Position numbers and translations under genes: made by a program | Source: Streptomyces prunicolor NBRC 13075 | Lineage (GTDB): Bacteria; Actinomycetota; Actinomycetes; Streptomycetales; Streptomycetaceae | Length of the DNA stretch: 64,000 nt | NCBI RefSeq assembly: GCF_000367365.1 | Contig: NZ_BARF01000031.1 | Location: 62,001-126,000 of the forward strand | Reading direction: 5' to 3' | The notes under the pieces: model-generated | Database searches by the model: none | The model's input: the letters and a program-made list of their open reading frames with translations, nothing else | Told to the model about the DNA's origin: nothing | In this document: in pieces, positions 33,029-41,632 of the stretch | Position numbering within the stretch: the first letter of the stretch is position 1 | Layout of the letters: each line of letters begins with the position of its first letter

Positions 33029-33076
33029 AAACCGATCGGTTTACTGTGGCTCGCATGAGGAAACCGATCGGTTTCC
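33029..33076. promoter_or_regulatory. Two TetR-type operators upstream of the SDR gene
   Basis: AAACCGATCGGTTT is present twice, at 33029-33042 and 33061-33074; the second is extended to an 18-bp perfect palindrome GGAAACCGATCGGTTTCC (33059-33076). They flank the likely promoter and precede the SDR start by 32-80 bp. A near-identical copy stands upstream of the TetR gene at 36222, which indicates that the TetR protein acts on both. Confidence 0.85.
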
Positions 33077-33107
33077 CTCTCTTTCGTCCCAGCTCAGGAG
33101 ATCCCCC

Positions 33108-33809
33108 ATGACGAACATCGAAGGCTCCGTCGTCCTCGTCACCGGCGGCAGCCGCGGCATCGGCCGGGCGCTGGTCGAGGCGCTGTACGAGCGCGGCGCC
33201 AAGAAGGTGTACGCCACCGCCCGCGACCCGAAGACCGTTACGCACCCGGACGCCGTCCCGCTGGCGCTGGAGGTCAGCGACCCCGCGTCCGTCGCGGCGG
33301 CGGCCGAGCAGGCGCAGGACGTCACGATCGTGATCAACAACGCGGGCGCGGCCGTGAACGCGAACTTCCTGGACTCGCCCGTGGAGGACGTCCGGCGCGA
33401 GTTCGAGACCAACTTCTACGGCCCGCTGCTCGTCACGCGCGCCTTCGTGCCGATCATCGAGCGCAACGGTGGTGGCCACATCCTGAACTTCCACTCGGTG
33501 CTGTCCTGGATCGGTCTCGCCGGCTCCTACAGCGCCTCCAAGGCCGCGTTCTGGTCGCAGACCAACTCCCTGCGCCTGGACCTGAAGCCGCGCGGGATCG
33601 ACGTCACCGGCCTGCATGTCGGCTACGTCGACACGGACATGGCCGCGCATGTCGACGGGCCCAAGTCCACTCCCGAGAGCGTCGCGGCCCAGGCCCTCGA
33701 CGGCATCGAGTCCGGCGCCTTCGAGGTACTGGCCGACGACCTGACCCGCCAGGTCAAGGCCGGGCTGTCCGCCGAAGGCGGCGCCCTGTACCCGCAGTTG
33801 GCCGCCTAG
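33108..33809 (+). CDS. Short-chain dehydrogenase/reductase controlled by a TetR-type regulator
   Basis: A 233-aa classical SDR: NAD(P) motif TGGSRGIGR (12-20), NNAG (77-80), catalytic Ser130 and Y141-x-x-x-K145 (YSASK). The cofactor and active site are complete; the short substrate loop prevents prediction of the substrate. ATG 33108 has a CAGGAG site. Two copies of the AAACCGATCGGTTT palindrome upstream mark it as a target of the TetR protein at 36222, so expression is likely induced by a chemical ligand. SDRs of this arrangement are often detoxification or secondary carbonyl reductases. Confidence 0.92.
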   Translation: MTNIEGSVVLVTGGSRGIGRALVEALYERGAKKVYATARDPKTVTHPDAVPLALEVSDPASVAAAAEQAQDVTIVINNAGAAVNANFLDSPVEDVRREFETNFYGPLLVTRAFVPIIERNGGGHILNFHSVLSWIGLAGSYSASKAAFWSQTNSLRLDLKPRGIDVTGLHVGYVDTDMAAHVDGPKSTPESVAAQALDGIESGAFEVLADDLTRQVKAGLSAEGGALYPQLAA

Positions 33810-33846
33810 CCGGACCGGCGGCCATCGGCCATCACATTGTCAGTCA

Positions 33847-35205
33847 TCAGATCGGCAGCAATCGGCCGACCAGCGCGCTGAGTTGCTGCGCGTTGCGGCA
33901 CTCGTGCATCTCGACCAGCTCCGCGTAGTCGGGTGCGGCCGAGTCGCCGGTGCCCCACTGGGAGCGCTGCTCGGGGTTCAACCAGTAGACACGGCGGGCC
34001 CGTTGGGCGATCTGCCGGACGGCCGGGAGATTCGGGTCGCTCATGTTGGTGCGGGCGTCACCGAGCACGAACACGGTCGTACGCGGGCCGACCGCGTCGC
34101 CGTACCGCTCCGCGAACTCGCCCAGGGCGACGCCGTAGTCGCTGCTTCCGTGCCAACCGGTGAGGGTGGCCTCGTCGCGGATGCGGGTGCCGAGGCCCTC
34201 GGGGTCGGCCGTGCCGTGGACGAGCAGCGGGGTCACCTCGTCGAGGCGGTTGACGAAGGCGAACACGCGCACCTTGCTGAACTGGTCGTGCAGCGCCTGC
34301 ACCAGCAGCATCGTGAAGTCGGAGAAGCCCGACACCGAGCCCGACACATCGCACAGCAGCACCAGTTCGGGCCGGACCGGCCGGCGCCGGCGCAGTACCG
34401 GCCGCATCGGCACCCCGCCCGTCGAGAGTGAGCCGCGCAGGGTGCGGCGGAGGTCGATCGTGCCCCGGGAGGCGCGGCGCCGGCGGGCGGCGAGGCGGGT
34501 GGCCAGCTTCCGGGCCAACGGCTGAACTGCCCTGCGCAGTTCGGCCAGTTGGGCCCGTCCGGCGAACAGGAAGTCGACGCGGTCGGCCGTCGGCGCGATG
34601 GCCCGCCGGGCGAGCTCGTCCCGGCCGCGCCGCTCGGCGACCCGGCGCCGCGCCTCCAGGGCGACCTGCCGCCGGAACCCCTCGATACGCTGCCGGATCT
34701 CGTCGTCGATCAGCCGGTCGGTGAACCCGGACCGGCCCCCGCCCTCCGCCCGGACGCTCGTCCGCACCCGGGCCAGCAGCGTCTGCGGACGCAGCCACTC
34801 CAGGGTCTGGTGCGACGACCAGCCGTCCGACGTCGGGGAGTTGCCGTAGCCGCCGAAACCGTCGACGGCCTCCGCCGCCAACTGACCCATCAGCGCTCGG
34901 TCGTTGGCGGCGAGCGCCGCCGCGAGCCGGTCGCGGAGATCCTCGCGGTTGGTGGGCTCGCCCTGCGGTGCTCCGACACCGCGCGGGAAGTAGAGGTCGA
35001 ACACCGGGTCGAACACCGGGCGTTGGCCCGTGCCGTGCAGCAGCGTCGCGGCCAGTCCCTCGCGGAGCAGCTCACGGTCCGCGAACCCGAGTGCCTCCAT
35101 GGCCTGCGCCGCGTCCACGGTCTCGCCGGTGCCGATGCGCAGACCGTGTGCGCGCAGCGCTCCGACGAGGCCGGTCAGTCGCTCGGTGACACCGGCGGCG
35201 GTCAC
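33847..35205 (-). CDS. VWA domain-containing CoxE-like protein, partner of MoxR
   Basis: A 452-aa protein. The C-terminal half carries a von Willebrand A domain with intact MIDAS residues (ELVLLCDVSGSVSGFS near residue 280) and downstream TGWHGSSDYGVAL and FVLGDARTNMSDPN. The N-terminal half is helical and Arg-rich with no other motif. GTG 35205 overlaps the MoxR stop (GTGTGA region) so the two genes are translationally coupled. MoxR ATPase and VWA pairs act as chaperone-like machines assembling cofactor enzymes; CoxE/CoxD act on carbon monoxide dehydrogenase. The client here is not encoded nearby, so the target is unknown. Confidence 0.9.
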   Translation of the reverse strand: MTAAGVTERLTGLVGALRAHGLRIGTGETVDAAQAMEALGFADRELLREGLAATLLHGTGQRPVFDPVFDLYFPRGVGAPQGEPTNREDLRDRLAAALAANDRALMGQLAAEAVDGFGGYGNSPTSDGWSSHQTLEWLRPQTLLARVRTSVRAEGGGRSGFTDRLIDDEIRQRIEGFRRQVALEARRRVAERRGRDELARRAIAPTADRVDFLFAGRAQLAELRRAVQPLARKLATRLAARRRRASRGTIDLRRTLRGSLSTGGVPMRPVLRRRRPVRPELVLLCDVSGSVSGFSDFTMLLVQALHDQFSKVRVFAFVNRLDEVTPLLVHGTADPEGLGTRIRDEATLTGWHGSSDYGVALGEFAERYGDAVGPRTTVFVLGDARTNMSDPNLPAVRQIAQRARRVYWLNPEQRSQWGTGDSAAPDYAELVEMHECRNAQQLSALVGRLLPI

Positions 35206-36059
35206 ACGGCGTCCAGGTCGAGCTTGGCCGCTGCCCTGAGGATGTCGTCCTGGTGCTTGAGGAGCACGCCGAGGGTGTCCCGTACGACCGTCTCGTCGAG
35301 GGTGTCGGCGCCGAGTGCCAGGAGAGTGCGGGCCCAGTCGATGGTCTCGGCCACCGACGGGACCTTGCGCAGTTCCATCTCGCGCAGCGCCCCGACCACC
35401 CGGACCACGGACTCGGCCAGCGCCTCGCCGAGCCCCGGCACCTTGAGTCGTACGATCCGACGCTCCAACTCCTCGTCGGGGAAGCCGATATGGAGGAACA
35501 GGCAGCGGCGGCGCAGGGCCTCGGAGAGTTCGCGGCTCGCGTTCGAGGTGAGGACCACGAAGGGGCGGCGGGTCGCGGTGATCGTGCCCAACTCCGGGAC
35601 GGTGACCTGGAAGTCGCTGAGGATCTCCAGCAGCAGGCCCTCCACCTCGACGTCCGCCTTGTCGGTTTCGTCGATCAGCAGGACCTTCGGGTCGTCGCCG
35701 CGGATCGCCGTGAGCAGCGGGCGGGGGAGCAGGAACTCCTCGCTGAAGATGTCGGTGCGGGCCTCGTCCCAGCTCTCGTCGCGGCCCGCGCTGATGCGCA
35801 GCAGCTGCTTGGCGTGGTTCCACTCGTACAGCGCCCGGGACTCGTCGACGCCCTCGTAGCACTGGAGCCGGACCAGCCGCGCCCCCGCGACCTCGGCGAC
35901 GGCCTTGGCCAGCTCCGTCTTGCCGACGCCGGCCGGGCCCTCGACGAGAAGCGGCTTGCCGAGGCGGTCGGCGAGGAAGACGGTCGTGGCGACCGCGGGC
36001 GAGGCCAGATAGCCGGTCTCGGCGAGGCGAGCGGCGACTTCGTCGACGGAACGGAACAC
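35202..36059 (-). CDS. MoxR-family AAA+ ATPase
   Basis: A 285-aa AAA+ ATPase of the MoxR group: Walker A GPAGVGKTE (41-49), Walker B LLIDETDKAD (127-136), sensor VVLTSNASRELSEALRRRCLF with the Arg finger, and a winged lid. It begins with a helix binding ATP (VAARLAETGYLASPAVATTVFLADRL). It should work with the VWA protein encoded next, whose start overlaps its stop. Upstream, 163 bp separate it from the divergent TetR gene, whose palindrome is nearer the TetR start; regulation of this operon by TetR is possible but unproved. Confidence 0.93.
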   Translation of the reverse strand: MFRSVDEVAARLAETGYLASPAVATTVFLADRLGKPLLVEGPAGVGKTELAKAVAEVAGARLVRLQCYEGVDESRALYEWNHAKQLLRISAGRDESWDEARTDIFSEEFLLPRPLLTAIRGDDPKVLLIDETDKADVEVEGLLLEILSDFQVTVPELGTITATRRPFVVLTSNASRELSEALRRRCLFLHIGFPDEELERRIVRLKVPGLGEALAESVVRVVGALREMELRKVPSVAETIDWARTLLALGADTLDETVVRDTLGVLLKHQDDILRAAAKLDLDAV

Positions 36060-36175
36060 GGGGCCTCCGGCGGATCGCGGGTGGTGCGTCGGGTGGTGTG
36101 TCGGTGTGCGGCAACATATCTAAGCGCTTGTTCACCTTCACTGTCACCCGGGATCAGGTGCCCGCGCAAGCTTGT

Positions 36176-36189
36176 ACACCGATCGGTTT
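36176..36189. promoter_or_regulatory. TetR operator (autoregulatory copy)
   Basis: ACACCGATCGGTTT matches the palindromes at 33029-33042 and 33061-33074 in 13 of 14 positions. It lies 33 bp upstream of the TetR start, the usual place for autorepression. Confidence 0.8.
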
Positions 36190-36221
36190 CCTCTTGGGCT
36201 CCGGCGCGGTAACCTCGGGGT

Positions 36222-36791
36222 ATGGCCACGACAGACAAGGCGTCACCCCGGGACCGGCTGCTCGATGCGGCGGCCGAACTGTTCTATCGCGACGGTGTTT
36301 CCCTCGGGGTGGAGGCGTTGTGCAAGTCGGCCGGGGTTTCGAAGCGGTCGATGTATCAGCTCTTCGACAGCAAGGACGAGGTGCTCGCCGCGAGTCTGGA
36401 GCGGCGTGCTCCCGGGTACGCGGCGCGGCTCACGGCCGGTCCGGATGACGCCGATACGCCGCGCGAGCGCATCCTGTTTGTCTTCGAGCAGGTGGAGAAG
36501 TCGTCGACCGAGGACGGCTATCTGGGCTGTCCCTTCCTTGCCACGATGGTCGAACTGAAGGATCCCGAGCATCCGGCGAGCGTGGTGGCCCGGGCGGCCA
36601 AGGAGAAGCTGAAGGACGCGTTTCGGGAGCAGGCCGAGTTGGGGGGCGCGCGTGATCCGGGGTTGCTGGCACGGCAGTTGATGCTGGTCTTTGATGGGGC
36701 GAGTGCCCGCGCGGGTGCGAAGCTGGAGTCGCTGGACGGGTTGACTGTGGAGACTGTGAGGGTGTTGCTGGATGCGGCGGGGGTTGCCTGA
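36222..36791 (+). CDS. TetR family transcriptional regulator
   Basis: This 189-aa TetR protein has an N-terminal HTH (LLDAAAELFYRDGVSLGVEALCKSAGVSKRSMYQLFDSKDEVL) and a C-terminal ligand domain containing the TetR_C_33-type region (EQVEKSSTEDGYLGCPFLATMVELKDPEHPASVVARAAKEKL). An inverted repeat of the TetR type stands 33 bp upstream, identical in its core to two copies before the SDR at 33108. The regulator therefore probably represses itself and the SDR, a small regulon spanning the MoxR/VWA genes. The ligand is unknown. Confidence 0.93.
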   Translation: MATTDKASPRDRLLDAAAELFYRDGVSLGVEALCKSAGVSKRSMYQLFDSKDEVLAASLERRAPGYAARLTAGPDDADTPRERILFVFEQVEKSSTEDGYLGCPFLATMVELKDPEHPASVVARAAKEKLKDAFREQAELGGARDPGLLARQLMLVFDGASARAGAKLESLDGLTVETVRVLLDAAGVA

Positions 36792-36810
36792 GCGTTGGGG
36801 AGTGTCGTTC

Positions 36811-36860
36811 GTCGGCTGCGGGTCCGTTGTGGCTGGTCGCGCAGTTCCCCGCGCCCCTTA
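36811..36860 (+). repeat. Streptomyces dispersed repeat, copy A
   Basis: A sequence beginning CGGCTGCGGG, containing TGTGGCTGGTCGCGC and ending TTCCCCGCGCCCCTTA, shared with 59351-59400 and (opposite strand, longer middle) 54251-54317. It follows the TetR stop. Such GC-rich dispersed repeats occur in many Streptomyces intergenic gaps. Confidence 0.75.
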
Positions 36861-36928
36861 GGGGGTGGCCGAACCGTGAGTCGAGGGGCAGCCGGTGTAG
36901 CGGCTGCCCCTTTGCCGTCAGGCCGTGC

Positions 36929-38239
36929 TCATGCGGCCAGCGCCACCGCCTCCACCGCCGGTGTGCGCAGCACGCGCCGGGCCGTCAGCAGGCTCGTGCC
37001 CAGGGTTACCGTTGTCGCCACCGTGACGACCGTGAGCCAGATTCCCAGTCCCTGGTGCGGGAGGATCGAGTCCGTGCGGACCATGGTGAACGGGATGATC
37101 CCCGCCAATGCTGCGGCCGTGCCGGAGAGGATGCCGGTGATCGTGAGGATCGCCGTCTCGGTGGCGACCGTGCGGAGTACCTGACCCGGGGTCGCGCCTG
37201 CCAGGCGTTGGCCGCCGAACTCGCGGGCGCGGTAAGTCGTCGCCGCGTACAGGGAGTTGACCAGCATCACGCAGACGAAGACCACGATGATGCCGACGAC
37301 CGTGAAGTTCAGGGTCTCCAGGTTCTTGGCGTCCACCGACTTCTTCAGGCCCGAAGCCTTCACCGCGTCGCTCTCCACCGCCTGCATGTACAGGGTCGCC
37401 GTGGACACTGCCGTGAACAGGATCAGCGACATCAGGATCCCGGCGAGCTGGTCGGCCCGCTCGCGGAGGTTGCGGACCGCCAACCAGCCGCTCGCGCCGG
37501 TCAGTTGGAGGCGGTCGAGCAGGCCCTTCAGCAGGCGTGGTGCGAGCAGGGCGAGTCCTACCGAGAGCAGGATCGCGCCGTACGCCGGTGCCGCCATCAG
37601 CGCCGCGTCCGTGGCGGAGAAGGCGAAGGTCGCCGTCACCGACACCATGCCGGCGACCAGCGCGGCGTACGTGAAGAACGTCCGTGCCCGGCCCTGTCGG
37701 CGCCGACCGTGCGTGGCCCGTCGTACGGCCAGGAACGCGGCGCCCGCCGACGCCAACAGCGTGATGCCCAGGCCCGATTGGAGGGCGAAGGGGCCGAAGG
37801 AGTAGTTGACGGAACGGGCGACCTGGCCGCTGTCCTTGAACGCCCCGAGCAGGGCGCGTCCGCCGAGTATCGCGGGACCGACGGCGAGGATCGCGCCCAG
37901 CAGGGCGACGGCCACCGCTTCACCGACGACCATCCGCTTGAGCTGTGCCGGGGTCGCACCCGAGCAGCGCAGGGTCTCCAACTCCCTCGACCGCTGACGG
38001 ACGTTGACGGTCAGTGTCGACGTTACGGCGAAGAACACCAGCAGAGTTCCGTAGCCTCCGACGACACTCGCCGACGTCGAGAGCGTGTCGGTGCTGACCG
38101 AGTCGATGCCGTGCTGACTCGCCGTGTCCTGAAGGGAGTTGAACGTCATGATGATCGCCGCGCCCAGGAACGCGGCCAGCAGAGTTGCCAGGAAGCGGCC
38201 CGGCCGTTGCCGGATCGAACGTATCGCCAGTACGAACAT
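36929..38239 (-). CDS. ABC transporter permease, FtsX/MacB type
   Basis: This 436-aa permease has two FtsX-type halves: N-terminal helix AIRSIRQRPGRFLATLLAAFLGAAIIMTF, then VRQRSRELETLRCSGATPAQLKRMVVGEAVAVALLGAI; a middle, TLLASAGAAFLAVRRAT; and C-terminal GIIVVFVCVMLVNSLYAATTYRAREFGGQRLAGATPGQVLRTVATETAIL. Helices have the MacB/LolE order. The first half is shorter than in two-domain exporters, but no frame break is visible. It follows the ATPase by a 3-bp gap and is translated after it. Such pairs export peptides or lipid-linked antibiotics or act in resistance and sensing; no peptide or two-component gene is nearby. Confidence 0.9.
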   Translation of the reverse strand: MFVLAIRSIRQRPGRFLATLLAAFLGAAIIMTFNSLQDTASQHGIDSVSTDTLSTSASVVGGYGTLLVFFAVTSTLTVNVRQRSRELETLRCSGATPAQLKRMVVGEAVAVALLGAILAVGPAILGGRALLGAFKDSGQVARSVNYSFGPFALQSGLGITLLASAGAAFLAVRRATHGRRRQGRARTFFTYAALVAGMVSVTATFAFSATDAALMAAPAYGAILLSVGLALLAPRLLKGLLDRLQLTGASGWLAVRNLRERADQLAGILMSLILFTAVSTATLYMQAVESDAVKASGLKKSVDAKNLETLNFTVVGIIVVFVCVMLVNSLYAATTYRAREFGGQRLAGATPGQVLRTVATETAILTITGILSGTAAALAGIIPFTMVRTDSILPHQGLGIWLTVVTVATTVTLGTSLLTARRVLRTPAVEAVALAA

Positions 38240-38242
38240 CGC

Positions 38243-39025
38243 TCACACCCCCACCGTCACGTCGTCGCCCAGGTGCGCCAGCCGCTCGGCGACCGCGTCG
38301 ACGGTCGGCGCGTGCATCCGGCCGGCGAGCCTGCCGTCCGCGAGGAACACCACCGAGTCGGCGTACGAGGCCGCGACCGGGTCGTGCGTCACCATCACCA
38401 CGGTCCGGCCGTGCACCCGCACCGCCTCCCGCAACAGCAGCAGCACACCCCGCGCGCTCCGCGTGTCGAGGGCGCCCGTCGGCTCGTCCGCGAAGATCAC
38501 CCGGGGTTCGGTGACCAGCGCGCGGGCGATCGCGACCCGCTGCCGCTGACCGCCGGACAGCTGGTCGGGGCGGTGCCCGAGCCGGTCGCCGAGGCCGACC
38601 GAGACCAGCACCTCCTGGGCCCGCCGCCGGTCGACGCGCCGCCCCGCGAGCTTCAGCGGCAGCACGGTGTTCTGCGCGACGGTGAGCGTGTCCAGGAGGT
38701 TGTACTGCTGGAACACGAACCCGATCCGACCGCGCCGGAACCGTGTCAGCTCCGCCTCGCTCCCACCCGTCATCTCCACGCCGTCGACCATCACGATCCC
38801 GCTGTCCGGCCGGTCGAGCCCCGCCGCGCACTGCAACAGCGTCGACTTGCCGGAACCCGAAGGCCCCATCACCGCGGTGAACGTTCCGCGCTCCAGGCTC
38901 AGCGTGACCCCGTCCAGAGCGGTCACGGCGCTGTCGTCACGGCCGTAGGTCCTGCTCACCTTGACCAGCCGCAGTGCCTCGGCGGCGGGTCCCTTGTCGT
39001 GCGTCCGTCGTACGGTGCGAAACAT
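38243..39025 (-). CDS. ABC transporter ATPase, LolD/MacB type
   Basis: A 260-aa ATPase with Walker A GPSGSGKST, Q loop FQQYNLLDTL, signature LSGGQRQR, Walker B RVIFADEPTGALD and switch His in VMVTHD. The DEPTGALD form and the Q-loop are typical of the FtsE/LolD/MacB group, which pairs with FtsX-like permeases such as the one at 36929. The ATG at 39025 has GGAGGG upstream; a GTG nine bases earlier is too near that site. It is divergent from the DUF4232 gene at 39236 and may be controlled from the 210-bp gap between them. Confidence 0.94.
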   Translation of the reverse strand: MFRTVRRTHDKGPAAEALRLVKVSRTYGRDDSAVTALDGVTLSLERGTFTAVMGPSGSGKSTLLQCAAGLDRPDSGIVMVDGVEMTGGSEAELTRFRRGRIGFVFQQYNLLDTLTVAQNTVLPLKLAGRRVDRRRAQEVLVSVGLGDRLGHRPDQLSGGQRQRVAIARALVTEPRVIFADEPTGALDTRSARGVLLLLREAVRVHGRTVVMVTHDPVAASYADSVVFLADGRLAGRMHAPTVDAVAERLAHLGDDVTVGV

Positions 39026-39235
39026 CGCCCTCACCCTCCGTGCGGCACGCCCTGTGCCTCGCCAACGACGTTACGGAGAGCGCCGGTTGCGCACATTGGG
39101 CGCAGGACCCGTATCCCGGGGTGTACTCAGCGACACCCTCGCGGTCGGGCCCCCAGGGGATGCTGTGACAGGGCTGTGGCCGGAGGTATGGCTTCCGCCA
39201 CAGCGGTCCCGGGCCGTTCTTGATCGACTCTGCGG

Positions 39236-39856
39236 ATGCCGCGAAGGATGCCGAGAAGCGTGTACGACACCGTGCTGGTCACGGTGGTGGGGCTCCTCGT
39301 CGGGGCCGCCATCTGGACGGTCGCGGACGTGGCGTACGACGATCCCGCCGCCGGACTGTCGAAGCCTGCGGGGCCGGTCTGTCCGCGCGAGGGCATCCGC
39401 GTCACGGCCGGACCGGTGAACCCCGCGATGGGCCTGCGCGCCATGACCCTCACCCTGGAGAACTGCGGTACCCGTGCCTACCGCGTCGAGGGCTACCCCG
39501 AGGTCCGGCTGCTCGACCGCGACCAGCAGCACGTGACCGGTGTGTCGGTGATCCACGGCAGCGGCGGTATCGCCACGGTGACCGGATTCGACGACCCGCC
39601 GGATGCGGTGACGCTGGCCCCCGGCGAGCGGGCCTTCGCCGGCCTGCTGTGGCGCAACACCGCCACCGGCTTCGGCGCCGCGGACTACATGCCGTATCTG
39701 ACGGTCGCGGTCCGGACCGGGACGCTGCCCGTCCTCCTGTCACCGGACGGCGGCCTCGACCTCGGGACGACGGGACGACTCGGCGTCGGACCGTGGCGAG
39801 CCAGCGCCAGCAGTACCAGTACCAACACCACGGGCCCCGGCGGAGGCACCCGATGA
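39236..39856 (+). CDS. DUF4232-containing membrane-anchored protein
   Basis: A 206-aa protein with an N-terminal helix (TVLVTVVGLLVGAAIWTV) and an extracytoplasmic DUF4232 domain: CPREGIRVTAGPVNPAMGLRAMTLTLENCGTRAYRVEGYPEVRLLD, DPPDAVTLAPGERAFAGLLWRNTATG. The two Cys of the domain (about 49 and 77) can form a disulfide. The Ser/Thr-rich end (ASASSTSTNTTGPGGG) is exposed. It overlaps the next gene by four bases (ATGA), so both are probably co-translated. The function is unknown; DUF4232 proteins are exported in many actinobacteria. Confidence 0.85.
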   Translation: MPRRMPRSVYDTVLVTVVGLLVGAAIWTVADVAYDDPAAGLSKPAGPVCPREGIRVTAGPVNPAMGLRAMTLTLENCGTRAYRVEGYPEVRLLDRDQQHVTGVSVIHGSGGIATVTGFDDPPDAVTLAPGERAFAGLLWRNTATGFGAADYMPYLTVAVRTGTLPVLLSPDGGLDLGTTGRLGVGPWRASASSTSTNTTGPGGGTR

Positions 39857-40221
39857 CCGACCAGGGCACCCCCGCAGCCGGCTTCCCGCAGCGCGTCCTG
39901 CACCGTTCGCGCCCACACCGACGGGTCGACGCCATCGCGCGCGGGCTGCTCGTCGGCGTGGACGCCCTCCTCGTCGCGCTGATCCTCGTGCTCGGCAGCG
40001 AAGGCGTCTTCACCGCGGACTGGATGGGCGACAGTGGAATGATGGACGCCACGGCCGCCTCCTACCAGCACGACTGTGTCGTCTTCCTCTGCCGGGTCGA
40101 GGCCGTGACCGTCGCCCTGGCGATCGCCTGCCGCCTCTGGACCACGGCCGTCACGCAACTCGTGGTCCTCACGTCCGCCGCGGTCTTCATCGCCTCCCTC
40201 TCCACCTACTGGAACCCCTGA
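39853..40221 (+). CDS. Small membrane protein (DUF6234-like), unknown function
   Basis: A 122-aa protein with two strong helices: VDALLVALILVLGSEGVF and VEAVTVALAIACRLWTTAVTQLVVLTSAAVFIASLSTYW. Its loop contains a Cys pair (HDCVVFLCR). ATG 39853 overlaps the DUF4232 stop. I recognise the two-gene arrangement (DUF4232 followed by a two-helix protein) as common in Streptomyces but know no function. It ends 62 bp before the betaine-type permease. Confidence 0.7.
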   Translation: MTDQGTPAAGFPQRVLHRSRPHRRVDAIARGLLVGVDALLVALILVLGSEGVFTADWMGDSGMMDATAASYQHDCVVFLCRVEAVTVALAIACRLWTTAVTQLVVLTSAAVFIASLSTYWNP

Positions 40222-40283
40222 CCGACCGCCCGTACGGGTCACCAGAACGCGCCGCCACTGGGCCCGCCCGATGCAATGGACCT

Positions 40284-40964
40284 GTGACCGCGCCCCCGGA
40301 CGACTGCCTCGCCCGTAACGAGTGGATCTGCGGCGAGTACCTGAGCACCCGCCGCCACATCCTCCTCGACGCGGTCGTCCAGCATCTGCAACTGACCGCG
40401 ATCTCGGTGCTCATCGGCCTGGCCATCGCCCTCCCGCTCGCGGTGGTGGCCCGCCGCTGGGGCTGGGCGGCGGGACCGGTTCTCGCGGTGACGACGATCC
40501 TCTACACGATCCCGTCCCTGGCGATGTTCTCGCTGCTCCTGCCCGTCTACGGCCTCTCGGCCACCCTCGTCGTCGCCGGACTCGTCCTCTACTCACTCAC
40601 CCTGCTCGTCCGGAACATCCTGGCCGGCTTGCGCGCCGTACCCGAGGAGACCCGACAGGCCGCACGCGGCATGGGTTACGGCCCGATCCGCCTCCTGCTC
40701 ACCGTGGAACTGCCCCTTGCCCTGCCCGCCGCGATGGCCGGCCTGCGCATCGCCACCGTCTCGGCGGTCTCGCTGGTCACGGTCGGTGCGATCGTCGGCT
40801 TCGGGGGACTCGGCAACCTCATCTACGCGGGCATGAACACCTACTTCAAGGCCCAGGTGCTCACCGCGTCCGTGCTCTGCGTGGTGATCGCGATCCTGGC
40901 CGACCTGCTCCTCCTGCTCGTACAACGGCTCATCACCCCCTGGACCAGGGCGGTGCGCGGATGA
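40284..40964 (+). CDS. Glycine betaine/choline-type ABC permease (ProW/OpuCB-like)
   Basis: This 226-aa permease has the ProW-like pattern VQHLQLTAISVLIGLAIALPLAVVARR, YTIPSLAMFSLLLP, and the EAA-type loop GLRAVPEETRQAARGMGYGPIRLLLTVELPLALPAAMAGLRIATVSAVSLVTVGAIVGFGGLG. GTG 40284 is the only start before the first helix. Overlaps the second permease by four bases. It forms an osmoprotectant-type importer with the permease at 40961, the binding lipoprotein at 41629 and the convergent ATPase at 43247. Confidence 0.93.
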   Translation: MTAPPDDCLARNEWICGEYLSTRRHILLDAVVQHLQLTAISVLIGLAIALPLAVVARRWGWAAGPVLAVTTILYTIPSLAMFSLLLPVYGLSATLVVAGLVLYSLTLLVRNILAGLRAVPEETRQAARGMGYGPIRLLLTVELPLALPAAMAGLRIATVSAVSLVTVGAIVGFGGLGNLIYAGMNTYFKAQVLTASVLCVVIAILADLLLLLVQRLITPWTRAVRG

Positions 40965-41632
40965 ACACCCTGACCGACGCCTGGCACTGGCTCACCGACT
41001 CCGCCCACTGGTCGGGCGACGACGGGATTTGGCACCGGCTCGCCCAGCACCTCGTGCTCACGGTCGTCTGCCTGGTCATCAGTTGCCTGATCGCGCTGCC
41101 GATCGCCCTCGTCCTGGGCCACCTCGGCAAGGGTGGCGCGCTCGCCGTCAACATCTCCAACATCGGCCGCGCGGTGCCCACTTTCGCCGTGCTGGTCCTG
41201 CTGCTCCTGACCCCGATCGGCAAGTGGGGCGAGGGGCCCACGGTCGTCGCCCTCGTCCTGTTCGCCGTACCGCCGCTGCTCACCAACGCGTACGTCGGCA
41301 TGCGCGAGGTCGACCGCGATGTGGTGCGGGCCGCGCGCGGTATGGGGATGACGGGCCGTCAAATGTTGTTCCGCGTCGAACTGCCGCTCTCCCTCCCGCT
41401 GTTGATGAACGGCGTCCGGATCGCGGCCGTCCAACTCGTCGCGACCGCCACGATCGCCGCACTCGCGGGCGGCGGCGGACTCGGCCGCATCATCACCGCC
41501 GGCTTCAACCTCGCCAACACCGCACAGGTGGTGGCCGGGGCAGTGCTCGTCGCCGTGTTCGCACTGCTCGTCGAGGGCGTCTTCGAGGTCGCCGAACGGC
41601 TGGCACCCCGGTGGGCGGGGAGAGCACGATGA
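40961..41632 (+). CDS. Glycine betaine/choline-type ABC permease (second ProW/OpuCD-like)
   Basis: A 223-aa permease similar to its neighbour: HLVLTVVCLVISCLIALPIALVLGHLG, GRAVPTFAVLVLLLL and the loop REVDRDVVRAARGMGMTGRQMLFRVELPLSLPLLMNGVRIAAVQLVATATIAALAGGGGLG. Two permeases per importer are typical of OpuC systems. It overlaps the upstream gene and the downstream lipoprotein by four bases each (ATGA, 40961 and 41629), so all three are translated as a block. Confidence 0.93.
   Translation: MNTLTDAWHWLTDSAHWSGDDGIWHRLAQHLVLTVVCLVISCLIALPIALVLGHLGKGGALAVNISNIGRAVPTFAVLVLLLLTPIGKWGEGPTVVALVLFAVPPLLTNAYVGMREVDRDVVRAARGMGMTGRQMLFRVELPLSLPLLMNGVRIAAVQLVATATIAALAGGGGLGRIITAGFNLANTAQVVAGAVLVAVFALLVEGVFEVAERLAPRWAGRAR

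Noticed and set aside
36827..39223. A 798-codon open frame on the plus strand
   Set aside because: It is Arg/Gln/His-rich, has no recognisable domain and lies exactly antisense to the FtsX-type permease and its ATPase, which have clear motifs. It is a GC-bias shadow.
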